Shown here: positions 50,449-57,979 of the stretch, one piece after another
How positions within the stretch are numbered: the stretch's first letter is position 1
How the letters are laid out: each line of letters begins with the position of its first letter
NCBI GenBank assembly: GCA_905372305.1
Contig: CAJPOP010000001.1
Span: forward strand, 1 to 64,000
Length of the DNA: 64,000 bases
DNA from: Candidatus Saccharimonadota bacterium
GTDB taxonomy: Bacteria; Patescibacteriota; Saccharimonadia; Saccharimonadales; Saccharimonadaceae
Direction: 5' to 3'
Position numbers and translations under genes: made by a program
The notes under the pieces: model-generated
Told to the model about the DNA's origin: nothing
The model's database searches: none
What the model saw: only the letters and a program-made list of their open reading frames with translations

Positions 50449-53157
50449 ATGACTATGAAAGCAGCAACTATACCCCAACCGCTGGCTCAGTCGCGGCACC
50501 TGGCCGCCACCGAGAGCCAGCCGTCGTTTCGGGCGATTGCCCGTCCGCTTGTCGACATTGTAGTGCCGGTGCTCAATGAGGAGAAGATTCTTCGTAGAAG
50601 CATCACGATACTTGATGAATATATGGCGAAACATTTGCCGTATCGCTACCAAATCACCATCGCGGACAATGGTAGTCAGGATAAGACATTAGATATTGCC
50701 AAATGTTTGGCAGAAAAACACCAGTCAGTGCGGGTCGTTAGCCTGGCGGAGCGTGGTCGCGGACGAGCACTCAAACAGGTTTGGCAGAATAGTCCAGCCG
50801 ACATCTTGACCTATATGGATGTTGATCTATCGACTAGCCTGGATGATTTTCTGCCGATGATTCAACCACTAGTGGCGGGCGAAGCTGGCGTGGCGATCGG
50901 TTCGCGGCTGGCCAAGGGTGCCAAAACGACGCGTGGGCTCAAGCGGGAATTCATCTCGCGTTGCTATAACAACATTATCAAATGGACGTCAGGCACCAAG
51001 TTTAGCGACGCGCAATGTGGTTTCAAGGCGATTCGCCGGGATGTCGCTGCAAAATTCTTGCCGAAAATCAAAGACAATGAGTGGTTTTTTGACACTGAGC
51101 TGTTGATCAAAACCGAGCGAGCGAGCGTGCCGATTCACGAGCAGCCGGTAACCTGGATTGAAGATACGGATAGCCGCGTGAAAATTGTGAAAACGGCTGT
51201 CGATGATCTGAAGGGGCTATACCGCGTTAACAAGGAACTAGACAAGCGGTCGTGGTTTGAGAAGTGGACGCTACCGGTGTTATTGGCACTGACCGGTGCG
51301 CTGTATTTGTTTGGCGCGCTCCATAACGGCATGGCGAATAGCTACTATGCGGCGGCGGTGCAGGCGGCCAGTCAGGATTGGACGGCGTGGTTGTTTGGCA
51401 GTTTGGACGCGGCCAATTATGTATCGGTTGATAAGCCGCCACTGGCGACCATGGTGATGGGATTGAGCGCGCGGTTGTTTGGTTTTTCAAGCTTTTCGAT
51501 GTTACTGCCAAGCGTGCTGGCGGGCGTTGGTTCGGTGTGGCTAGTCTATGCAGCGGTGAAGCGACAGTTCGGTTTTATGGGTGCGGCAATCGCTGGGTCG
51601 GTATTGGCAATGACGCCAGTGGCGGCACTGATGTTTGGCTTCAACAACCCCGATGCGATTTTGACATTGATGTTGACCGCCAGCGGCTACGCGTTTTTAC
51701 GCTCGCTGGAAGGTAAACGGCCACTGCTGTGGCTGGGTTTGGCGGGGCTATTCACGGGGCTGGCGTTTAATGCCAAGATGCTGCAAGGGCTGATGGTGCT
51801 ACCGGCGATGGTGCTAGTCTATCTGGTGTTTGCCAAGCCGCCGATCGTCACGCGGTTTCTGCACGTGATGTTTGCCGGCGTCATCACCACGATGTCGACG
51901 CTATGGTGGAGTGTGCTGGTCTGGCTGACGCCAGCTGGTAGCCGGCCGTGGGTGGGTAGCACTAATGATAACAATATTTGGAGTTTGATTTTTGGCTATA
52001 ACGGCCTTGGTCGACTACTTGGTGGGCGTGGTGGGGGCGGTGGTACGCCACCACGTGGTGGTGCGGATGGCGCTGCGGCACTTCAAACTGCTGGTAATAC
52101 CACGCAAACTGCGACAGGCGGCGTCAGTATGATGCCAGGTGGTATGGGTGGCGGCCCAGGCAGTGGACACGGCCCGGGTGGTACGGGCTTCGGTGGGCAG
52201 ACGGGAATTTTCAGGATCTTTAACAATGATTTTGGGCCAAATATTGCTTGGTTGCTGGTCTTGGCTCTGGCAGGCGGTGGATTGTTGCTGTGGATCCTAC
52301 GCAAAACGCCACGGACGAATCGCGGGCGGGCGGCAGTGGTTTTCTGGATGCTATGGTTACTGATTCACATCGTGATTTTCAGCATGACCAGCGGCGTGAT
52401 TCACCCGTACTACGTAGTGGTGATGGCGCCGGCGGTGGCGGCACTCGTCGGTATCAGTCTGCCGTTTTTGTGGGGTGCGTATACCAGACGCAAACCATAT
52501 GCGTGGCTACTGCCGGTGCTGGTCGGCGTGACGGCAGTGACTACAGTGATTATCCTCGGTTATACTGGCACGATGATTTGGCTGATGTGGATGGTTGGAC
52601 TATTGGGTATCGTGGGGATGATTGGATTATTCGTTAATCTTTACGCACCGCGGCGGTGGCTCCAAAACTCAGCAATCGTCGCTGCCCTAGCCGCCTGCAC
52701 GCTCGCTCCGACAGTCTATACTCTAGCGACAGTCAACGTCGCACACACTGGTAGTATCCCGACGGCCGGGCCAAGCTCGACGGCGATGCAGGGCAGTAAT
52801 AACGAAACATCACAGACGGACAGCCAGTTGGTGCAATATCTTGTAGAGCATCAACATGGCGCAACCTGGCTGGTGGCAGTAGCCAGCGCCAACGAGTCGG
52901 CGGCGATTCAGCTGACCAGCGGCCAGCCGGTCATGGCGGTCGGTGGATTTAACGGTAGTGATACGCCGCTGACACTGGAGCAGTTTAAGCAATTAGTAAA
53001 GGACGGCAAAGTCAACTATTACGCCATCAGCTCACATGGTCGCGGCGGCGGCCCAGGCGGCGGTAACAATGAAATCACGGCATGGGTCAAACAGACCGGC
53101 ATAGTCGTTAATTATGGAGGTAGCGATGTAACACTATACAAATTATCTAGAGAGTAA
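50449..53157 (+). CDS. GT2-GT39 fusion glycosyltransferase (YkcC-YkcB-like)
   Basis: 902 residues. The N-terminal ~270 residues are a GT2 domain (IVVPVLNEEKILRRSITIL, TYMDVDLSTSLDDFLP, FSDAQCGFKAIRRD). Residues ~280-900 are a polytopic GT39/PMT-like transferase with the VDKPPLATMVMG loop and a Gly/Pro/Met-rich extracytoplasmic loop at ~525-580. Bacillus encodes similar parts as separate YkcC and YkcB genes. The GT2 part would load polyprenyl phosphate and the GT39 part would transfer the sugar outside. A direct-repeat operator precedes it. Confidence 0.87.
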   Translation: MTMKAATIPQPLAQSRHLAATESQPSFRAIARPLVDIVVPVLNEEKILRRSITILDEYMAKHLPYRYQITIADNGSQDKTLDIAKCLAEKHQSVRVVSLAERGRGRALKQVWQNSPADILTYMDVDLSTSLDDFLPMIQPLVAGEAGVAIGSRLAKGAKTTRGLKREFISRCYNNIIKWTSGTKFSDAQCGFKAIRRDVAAKFLPKIKDNEWFFDTELLIKTERASVPIHEQPVTWIEDTDSRVKIVKTAVDDLKGLYRVNKELDKRSWFEKWTLPVLLALTGALYLFGALHNGMANSYYAAAVQAASQDWTAWLFGSLDAANYVSVDKPPLATMVMGLSARLFGFSSFSMLLPSVLAGVGSVWLVYAAVKRQFGFMGAAIAGSVLAMTPVAALMFGFNNPDAILTLMLTASGYAFLRSLEGKRPLLWLGLAGLFTGLAFNAKMLQGLMVLPAMVLVYLVFAKPPIVTRFLHVMFAGVITTMSTLWWSVLVWLTPAGSRPWVGSTNDNNIWSLIFGYNGLGRLLGGRGGGGGTPPRGGADGAAALQTAGNTTQTATGGVSMMPGGMGGGPGSGHGPGGTGFGGQTGIFRIFNNDFGPNIAWLLVLALAGGGLLLWILRKTPRTNRGRAAVVFWMLWLLIHIVIFSMTSGVIHPYYVVVMAPAVAALVGISLPFLWGAYTRRKPYAWLLPVLVGVTAVTTVIILGYTGTMIWLMWMVGLLGIVGMIGLFVNLYAPRRWLQNSAIVAALAACTLAPTVYTLATVNVAHTGSIPTAGPSSTAMQGSNNETSQTDSQLVQYLVEHQHGATWLVAVASANESAAIQLTSGQPVMAVGGFNGSDTPLTLEQFKQLVKDGKVNYYAISSHGRGGGPGGGNNEITAWVKQTGIVVNYGGSDVTLYKLSRE

Positions 53158-53176
53158 ACTAACGAAAGGAGAAATT

Positions 53177-53623
53177 ATGGCAATTTCACAAACCAAACAA
53201 GCACAGCTCACCACGCCAGAAGCGGTATATGATCAGCCGCTCGCGCCGCGCCCGAATGGCACAAACTCTGGCAAGAATGGTTTAAGTGCCGGGGCAATTA
53301 CCGGCATGGCGGTCGGCGGCGTCGTGGTCTGTGCGCTCAGCTTTGTCGTCGGTATGCAGGTCGGTGGTTCGCAAAATAGCGGCGTGAACAGTCAGGCTGG
53401 CGGCCCGCCAGGTATGAGCCGAAGCCAGAATAGTCAGCCAGGCGGGCCGGGTGGACAAACTGGCGGCGCACCGGGTAGTGGTCAGAACCAGACTGGTCAA
53501 AATTCACAAACGTCAGCGGCCAAGAATAATGACGGCGCCGTGCAAAATAACCAAGCCACTCCATCGGGGCAGACCGGCTCAGCACAGCCGCCAACCACCG
53601 ACACCGCGCCGCAGTCCAATTAA
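53177..53623 (+). CDS. Small Gly/Gln-rich membrane protein
   Basis: 148 residues. A cytoplasmic start (~1-35), one helix (GAITGMAVGGVVVCALSFVV), and a ~90-residue extracytoplasmic tail rich in Gly, Gln, Asn, Ser and Pro. The tail's composition mirrors the Gly-rich loop of the GT fusion 20 bp upstream. GAAAGGAG precedes the ATG. It may be a surface partner or substrate of the transferase, but no homologue is recognised. Confidence 0.65.
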   Translation: MAISQTKQAQLTTPEAVYDQPLAPRPNGTNSGKNGLSAGAITGMAVGGVVVCALSFVVGMQVGGSQNSGVNSQAGGPPGMSRSQNSQPGGPGGQTGGAPGSGQNQTGQNSQTSAAKNNDGAVQNNQATPSGQTGSAQPPTTDTAPQSN

Positions 53624-53640
53624 CCGGCGGCGAATCAACA

Positions 53641-53676
53641 AAAGAGCAGCGTCTGCCTCCTCGGGCGCTGCTTTTT
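53641..53676 (+). terminator. Rho-independent terminator
   Basis: AGCAGCG (53645-53651) and CGCTGCT (53666-53672) form a 7-bp stem followed by TTTT. It ends the GT fusion operon. Confidence 0.7.
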
Positions 53677-53723
53677 CGTGCGGTAATTTTCCTCGCGCCA
53701 ACAATCAACACTCGCCCCAACCC

Positions 53724-53757
53724 TTTACAGCAAAATTACAGATTGTTTGGCTATCAT
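53724..53757 (+). promoter_or_regulatory. Direct-repeat operator and -10 box, small winged-helix gene
   Basis: TTTACAGCAAAATTACAGA (53724-53742) has TTACAG repeated exactly 11 bp apart. TATCAT (53752-53757) begins 10 nt after the second copy. The layout matches the elements at 50408 and 57923. Confidence 0.6.
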
Positions 53758-53785
53758 ATACTCATCACTAACAGAAAGGATGATC

Positions 53786-54058
53786 ATGAACAAGTTGCAA
53801 GCAAACGAAATCAACTTAACCACCAAAGAGGCGCTGGTGTTGCAGCAAGTCTATGAAGACGGCGGCGACGATGCGGCTATGTTGGCAGTACAAATGGGGC
53901 TGCCACGCCGAACGGCGATGAATGTGCTGGCAGACTTGCGGCATAAAGGTTTGATGGCAATTGACCAGGCCTATGGCGACGCCTGGGTGCGACTGACGGC
54001 TCGCGGCAAACGACTGGTGCAGCGTATTTGGCCGGAAACTCAGGCGATAGCTGCCTAA
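53786..54058 (+). CDS. Small winged-helix (MarR-like) regulator
   Basis: 90 residues from the ATG at 53786, with GAAAGGA just upstream; the alternative ATG at 53780 overlaps that site. LTTKEALVLQQVYEDGGD, MGLPRRTAMNVLADLRHKGL and AWVRLTARGKRLVQRIWPE describe a winged helix with wing strand. It has no ligand-binding domain beyond it. The 3' part is repeated as a decayed copy at 55525-55655. Confidence 0.7.
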   Translation: MNKLQANEINLTTKEALVLQQVYEDGGDDAAMLAVQMGLPRRTAMNVLADLRHKGLMAIDQAYGDAWVRLTARGKRLVQRIWPETQAIAA

Positions 54059-54092
54059 GTATTACCTATCGGCAACCATGCAGTCATATTGA

Positions 54093-54866
54093 CTACTTCA
54101 ACCCCCGAAAAGTACTTGATTTGACGTTATCATGCATCGCGTTGTCTCTAAGGAGTTTCTTCATCGTTTTCACATCGTCGGGCTGTCCTGCTACAAGATA
54201 TTGAGCCTTGTTGTCATGTCTATCAATCGCCTGCTTGAAGCGTTCTTGGCTTTGAGAAAGGCTAGCACTGGTCTCATAAGTCATATTGGCTGTTTTGTTT
54301 GCTAGCTCTGAGAGTTCCTTTTCAAAGACCTTTACTCCCTTGTCTAGGTGATAGAGCATGATAGGGCGTTTACCGGCCCACTGCCTGACAATTGGTCGCA
54401 TTGCTGAGATACCGACATCAGAGGCGAAGCAAATCAGCGGCTCGTTGCCGTCTGTAACTGACAAAGAAGAGTCCAGCCAACTAATCTTGACCTGACTACC
54501 TGCTGGTAGGCTAGTCAAAGCTTTTTTATAAGGGCTACCGCTATTGTGGGTTAGGATAATAATTTCATTATCCTCAGGACTAGAGGCGATACTGAGCCAA
54601 CGACTTGTCTGTTCGCTCTTATGATCATTCTTTTCACCGTCAGATGCCGTACTGGGTAGCGTGATCTTGGCATAAGAGCCCGCCTTCCATGTCATATTAT
54701 CAGGCTTTGTTAGGCGAATGACATGGAGATCGCCGCGAGGGTTTTCGATGGATTTGACCGATAACGTTTGGCCTCTCCCTAAGTAGGCGATGACACCCCA
54801 AGTGACAAGGCCTATAACTGTAAGAATAGATATAACGATGATTACCATTTTTTTACTCCTTTTCAT
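54093..54866 (-). CDS. Membrane-anchored ferredoxin-reductase-like flavoprotein
   Basis: 257 residues with a helix at ~8-30, then an FNR-like fold: RWLSIASSP matches the R-x-Y/L-S FAD motif, AGSQVKISWL follows, and LICFASDVGISAMRPIVRQ fits the NAD(P)-side loop. It would move electrons at the membrane, like YedZ- or NqrF-type reductases, but no partner subunit is near. Its start overlaps the TetR stop (ATGA). An AAGGAG 7 nt before an internal ATG at 54848 may mark the true start, removing six basic residues. Confidence 0.75.
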   Translation of the reverse strand: MKRSKKMVIIVISILTVIGLVTWGVIAYLGRGQTLSVKSIENPRGDLHVIRLTKPDNMTWKAGSYAKITLPSTASDGEKNDHKSEQTSRWLSIASSPEDNEIIILTHNSGSPYKKALTSLPAGSQVKISWLDSSLSVTDGNEPLICFASDVGISAMRPIVRQWAGKRPIMLYHLDKGVKVFEKELSELANKTANMTYETSASLSQSQERFKQAIDRHDNKAQYLVAGQPDDVKTMKKLLRDNAMHDNVKSSTFRGLK

Positions 54867-55429
54867 GATGTAAAAATACCTTTAACGAAGTTAGTGGCAA
54901 GTATTTCCAGCGTCCCACTGATACCTGGAAAGTCGCCTTCGGTGATATGTATATCCATGTAGTAAAACAAATTATACACTTGTAAAATATCCTGAATTTT
55001 TTCCTCTGAATATCCTTCTGCCACCATGCGGCTAGTAAAGGTTTCGACTAAAAACTGATGAAAAGTATTGGCGGCTTTGCCTTTGCCCGAAGAATAGTGG
55101 CTGCGCAGCGTGCGAGAGATGGCTGGATTATGCCATTCCGCCAGAATTTTATTGGATGAAACGAGGCTTCGTGACTGTTCAAAAATCTGCCTTACAAGCT
55201 CAACCAAATCCTGCTGCCAATCAATGTCGTCCATCATCACTTGGCGAATACGGTTGTTTTCTTCAATGTACACATCCAGAAAGATAGTTTCTTTGCCGTC
55301 GTAGTAGTTGTAAAAAGAACCGACTGCTACGCCAGCACGTTTAGCAATTTCTGAGATACCGGTCTCTTTATATCCCTTTTTTGAGAAGACATCATAGGCA
55401 GCTATTTTTAATGCTTGTCTTTTGTCCAA
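54863..55429 (-). CDS. TetR family regulator
   Basis: 188 residues from a TTG at 55429, supported by AAGGAGGT 8 nt upstream. YKETGISEIAKRAGVAVGSF and YNYYDGKETIFLDVY form the TetR helix-turn-helix; the rest is a helical ligand domain (ITEGDFPGISG near the end). It is coupled to the reductase gene, probably controlling it in response to an unknown signal. Its operator is likely the inverted repeat at 55456-55489. Confidence 0.87.
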   Translation of the reverse strand: MDKRQALKIAAYDVFSKKGYKETGISEIAKRAGVAVGSFYNYYDGKETIFLDVYIEENNRIRQVMMDDIDWQQDLVELVRQIFEQSRSLVSSNKILAEWHNPAISRTLRSHYSSGKGKAANTFHQFLVETFTSRMVAEGYSEEKIQDILQVYNLFYYMDIHITEGDFPGISGTLEILATNFVKGIFTS

Positions 55430-55455
55430 CGCTGGCGACCTCCTTCATGTTAATA

Positions 55456-55489
55456 ATATGAATGAATAATTTTTTATATTCATTCATAT
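55456..55489. promoter_or_regulatory. Inverted repeat, likely TetR operator
   Basis: ATATGAATGAAT (55456-55467) and its exact reverse complement (55478-55489) are 12-bp arms with a 10-bp AT centre. It lies 26 bp before the tetR start. This is a typical position and size for autoregulation. Confidence 0.7.
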
Positions 55490-55524
55490 AGTATCGAATT
55501 ATGACCATTGTGTCAATAGAAGGG

Positions 55525-55655
55525 TGGCTGTTGGTAGATTCGTGATGTCCAAGGACTGATGGCAATCAACCGGGTGTACGGTGACACTTGGGTACGACTA
55601 ACCACGCGCGGCGCTAGTGCAGCGCATTTGGCCGGAAGTACAGGCGATAGTATAC
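55525..55655 (+). pseudogene. Decayed partial copy of the small winged-helix regulator
   Basis: QGLMAINRVYGDTWVRLTTR followed in a shifted frame by ALVQRIWPEVQAI matches the end of the gene at 53786 (GLMAIDQAYGDAWVRLTAR and RLVQRIWPETQAI). A weaker match extends upstream from the VLADLRHK region with indels. The copy lacks the N-terminal half. It lies on the far side of the TetR-reductase pair, so that pair is flanked by related sequences. Confidence 0.75.
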
Positions 55656-55656
55656 T
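55651..55656 (+). promoter_or_regulatory. -10 box, leaderless promoter of the DUF1697 gene
   Basis: TATACT with 7 nt to the ATG at 55664. It lies at the end of the decayed regulator copy. Confidence 0.4.
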
Positions 55657-55663
55657 AAAGAGC

Positions 55664-56197
55664 ATGAGGTATATCCTGTTGCTTCGGGGCATCAATGTTG
55701 GCGGTAAAAATAAAGTCTCCATGAAAGACCTCACGGCAAGTCTCGAAGGCTTGGGGTATCAGCATGTGGTCGCGTATATCAATAGTGGTAATATCATATT
55801 TGACACTGATGACGAACTGACGACAATCAAAGAGAATATTGCTGGCATGTTAGGGCGTTTTCCATTTACTATTAAATATGTCATTTTGACGAAAGATGAG
55901 TATTTAAACGAAGTATCTAATCTGCCAGAGTGGTGGCACCAGCCTTTGGCGCGAAAAGACGTATTATTCTATACCGATGACGTCGATCCTGAGTATATCA
56001 AAGAGAGAATCGGTCAGATGCCGCTTCATGATGAAATCGTTCATTTTGGTAAAAAGGCGATATTTTGGAGTAAATATAATGAGAAGGAATTTTTGCGTAC
56101 GTCATATCATAAGTTACTAATGAAAGAAAAGTTTTACCCACTGATCACTATTCGCAATGGGCGAACGTTTGACAGATTAGGCGAGATGCTTGGGTAG
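55664..56197 (+). CDS. DUF1697 family protein
   Basis: 177 residues from the ATG at 55664 (MRYILLLRGINVGGKNKVSM); the longer frame from 55559 would read through the decayed regulator copy. VAYINSGNIIFDT and FPFTIKYVILTKDE are typical DUF1697. The family has no known biochemical role. It is followed 29 bp later by a HAD phosphatase gene. Confidence 0.85.
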   Translation: MRYILLLRGINVGGKNKVSMKDLTASLEGLGYQHVVAYINSGNIIFDTDDELTTIKENIAGMLGRFPFTIKYVILTKDEYLNEVSNLPEWWHQPLARKDVLFYTDDVDPEYIKERIGQMPLHDEIVHFGKKAIFWSKYNEKEFLRTSYHKLLMKEKFYPLITIRNGRTFDRLGEMLG

Positions 56198-56225
56198 GGT
56201 ATGCGAATTTTACAGATTGAACAGC

Positions 56226-56765
56226 ATGAATAAAAATAGCACAAAAGCAGTAATTTTTGATGGTGACGGCACGCTTTGGCGGCCTACTGGTGCGGATAAA
56301 AATTCCCGGCCAGATAGTATCTATAAAGGTGATCAGGTTGAGAAACATAGCCATAACAACTTAAGCTTAGTCGATGGTGTGTATGATTTCCTGAAAAATC
56401 TTCGGGCTTGCGGATATAAAATATTTATTGTTTCAGCCCACCCCGTCCCGGGGCCAGAAGCACTTGAAGAGTTAAAAGCCAAAATTGTTAATCTTAATAT
56501 CAAGAGGTTTGTTGATGGATTTTTCTGTTCGGACGGTAGCGATAGAAATGGCAAAACGTATGTGATACGAGATATCGTGCGAGATTTTAATCTTGATGCT
56601 AGAAATGTATATATGGTCGGCGACAGCTATTATTATGATTACAAAGCTGGCATTAACGCTGGGGTAAACAGTTTTTTCATAAAAAATGACTATTGTAAGC
56701 AACCAACACCGTTACCAGACGATGTGCAGATTATTGATAATGTTACGGATCTATCTTATCGTTAA
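56226..56765 (+). CDS. HAD-superfamily phosphatase
   Basis: 179 residues from the ATG at 56226; the frame from a TTG at 56190 overlaps the DUF1697 stop. Motif I is VIFDGDGTLWRP, motif II VSAHPVPGP and motif IV YMVGDSYYYDYKAGIN. The order and length suit a small-molecule or histidinol-phosphatase-like HAD, but the substrate is not evident. No ribosome-binding site is seen. Confidence 0.8.
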   Translation: MNKNSTKAVIFDGDGTLWRPTGADKNSRPDSIYKGDQVEKHSHNNLSLVDGVYDFLKNLRACGYKIFIVSAHPVPGPEALEELKAKIVNLNIKRFVDGFFCSDGSDRNGKTYVIRDIVRDFNLDARNVYMVGDSYYYDYKAGINAGVNSFFIKNDYCKQPTPLPDDVQIIDNVTDLSYR

Positions 56766-56776
56766 ATTAACTTTGG

Positions 56777-56782
56777 TATAAT
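56777..56782 (+). promoter_or_regulatory. Extended -10 promoter of the His leader/MccF transcript
   Basis: TGGTATAAT (56774-56782) is an extended -10. Its end is 7 nt before the leader ATG at 56790, so the leader is predicted to be leaderless and translated as soon as it is made. Confidence 0.6.
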
Positions 56783-56789
56783 AATCTAT

Positions 56790-56834
56790 ATGACGAAATT
56801 ATTTTCACAACATCACCATCATCTCCACGTGTAA
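56790..56834 (+). CDS. Histidine-rich leader peptide
   Basis: 14 codons encoding MTKLFSQHHHHLHV then TAA. Four consecutive His codons and a fifth after Leu lie close to the stop, as in leader peptides of histidine attenuators. It sits between an extended -10 promoter and two alternative hairpins upstream of the MccF-like gene. Too short to be a working enzyme; its role is probably to let the ribosome measure charged tRNA-His. Confidence 0.75.
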   Translation: MTKLFSQHHHHLHV

Positions 56835-56882
56835 GCAGGAGGTGTTTTATTGCTGTTTTATGCCTCCTGCGGGAGGTTTTTT
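56835..56882 (+). promoter_or_regulatory. Attenuator: mutually exclusive antiterminator and terminator hairpins
   Basis: GCAGGAGG (56835-56842) starts directly after the leader stop and pairs perfectly with CCTCCTGC (56863-56870): antiterminator. CCTCC (56863-56867) can instead pair with GGAGG (56872-56876), followed by TTTTTT (56877-56882): terminator. A ribosome stalled at the His codons leaves 56835-56842 free, favouring read-through; one that reaches the stop covers it and favours termination. Confidence 0.75.
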
Positions 56883-56910
56883 GATTGATTAATTTTAGGA
56901 AAGGAAATAT

Positions 56911-57903
56911 ATGATACCAGAGAAATTACAGCCAGGCGATGAAGTGAGGGTAATCGCGCCGGCGCGCTCAGCGAGCGATATTGACGAAAGAGTTTTAGAT
57001 CGGGCCAAAGCGGCGTTAGAGTCACTTGAGCTAAGAGTTACGTTTAGCAAAAATGCTTTTTCTCGGAATCAGCGAGGCTGTCCGACGGACGATGAGAAGG
57101 TTGAAGATTTACACGAAGCGTTTATGGACGAAAACGTGAAGTGTGTCTTGGCAGCGATTGGCGGATTTAATTCAAATCAGTTGTTAGACAAAATTAACTG
57201 GCAAATTATAAAAGACAACCCGAAGATCTTTGGTGGCTTTTCTGATATTACCGTCCTCAATCATGCGATTTTGGCCAAAACTGGGTTGGTGACTTATGCG
57301 ATGCCAAATTTCTATTGTTTTGGTTTGCCACCAGAAGCTAATTATTCGTTGGAGTATTTTCGGCGGTGTTTGCTTTTAGGTCAGCCGGCAGAGTTTGTCG
57401 TTCAGCAATCGGAAACATTTTACGATTTTCCGTGGAATTATGACGAAGCTTCGCCGCGCCAAGCTTTGAAAAATAATGGACCGCGAGTTGTGCAGAGCGG
57501 ATCGGCTGAAGGAGTAATGATTGGCGGCAATTTGTGCAGTCTAAATCTGTTGAATGGTACGGAATATTTTCCGAAAGTTGAAGGCGATATTATTTTGTGC
57601 ATTGAAGACGATAGCTATGATTCAATTCCTGAAACGTTTGAACGCCACGTGCAGGCGTTGATGCAACAGCCGTTCTTTCGTCAAGTAAAAGCAATTTTAG
57701 TTGGGCGTTTTCAGGGCGAATCTCGGGCGACAGACGATATGATTAGCGACATCATTCTTTCAAAGAATATCGATCCAAAAATTCCAGTGATAGTCAATCT
57801 CGATTTTGGCCACACTGACCCGAAGTTTACGTATCCGGTTGACGGTAAGTGCAAGGTTGTAGCGGGAGATGATACTAAAATTATCATTCGTTGTGACGAC
57901 TAG
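56911..57903 (+). CDS. MccF-like S66 peptidase (LD-carboxypeptidase superfamily)
   Basis: 330 residues, the length of the MccF branch. The start LQPGDEVRVIAPARS, the nucleophile Ser111 in GGFSDITVLNHAI, a Glu at ~232 in ILCIEDDSYD and His301 in LDFGHTDP form the expected Ser-Glu-His triad. MPNFYCFGL, GVMIGGNLCSLNLL and LVGRFQGES are also typical. S66 enzymes are either peptidoglycan LD-carboxypeptidases or hydrolases that inactivate microcin C-like aminoacyl nucleotides. AGGAAAGGAA precedes the ATG. The upstream histidine attenuator suggests induction when tRNA-His is uncharged. Confidence 0.88.
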   Translation: MIPEKLQPGDEVRVIAPARSASDIDERVLDRAKAALESLELRVTFSKNAFSRNQRGCPTDDEKVEDLHEAFMDENVKCVLAAIGGFNSNQLLDKINWQIIKDNPKIFGGFSDITVLNHAILAKTGLVTYAMPNFYCFGLPPEANYSLEYFRRCLLLGQPAEFVVQQSETFYDFPWNYDEASPRQALKNNGPRVVQSGSAEGVMIGGNLCSLNLLNGTEYFPKVEGDIILCIEDDSYDSIPETFERHVQALMQQPFFRQVKAILVGRFQGESRATDDMISDIILSKNIDPKIPVIVNLDFGHTDPKFTYPVDGKCKVVAGDDTKIIIRCDD

Positions 57904-57922
57904 GCGACCCTTGATCAGGGTG

Positions 57923-57956
57923 CTTTAAGCAATTTTTCAGATGCCTGTGCTAAAGT
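57923..57956 (+). promoter_or_regulatory. Direct-repeat operator and -10 box, response regulator gene
   Basis: CTTTAAGCAATTTTTCAGA (57923-57941) aligns with the 50408 and 53724 elements (15 of 19 positions shared with the 50408 copy). Half-sites TTTAAG and TTTCAG are 11 bp apart. TAAAGT (57951-57956) begins 10 nt after the second. A 17-nt leader with AGAGGA precedes the ATG. Confidence 0.55.
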
Positions 57957-57979
57957 TGAAAAAGAGGATAGTTAGCTAA

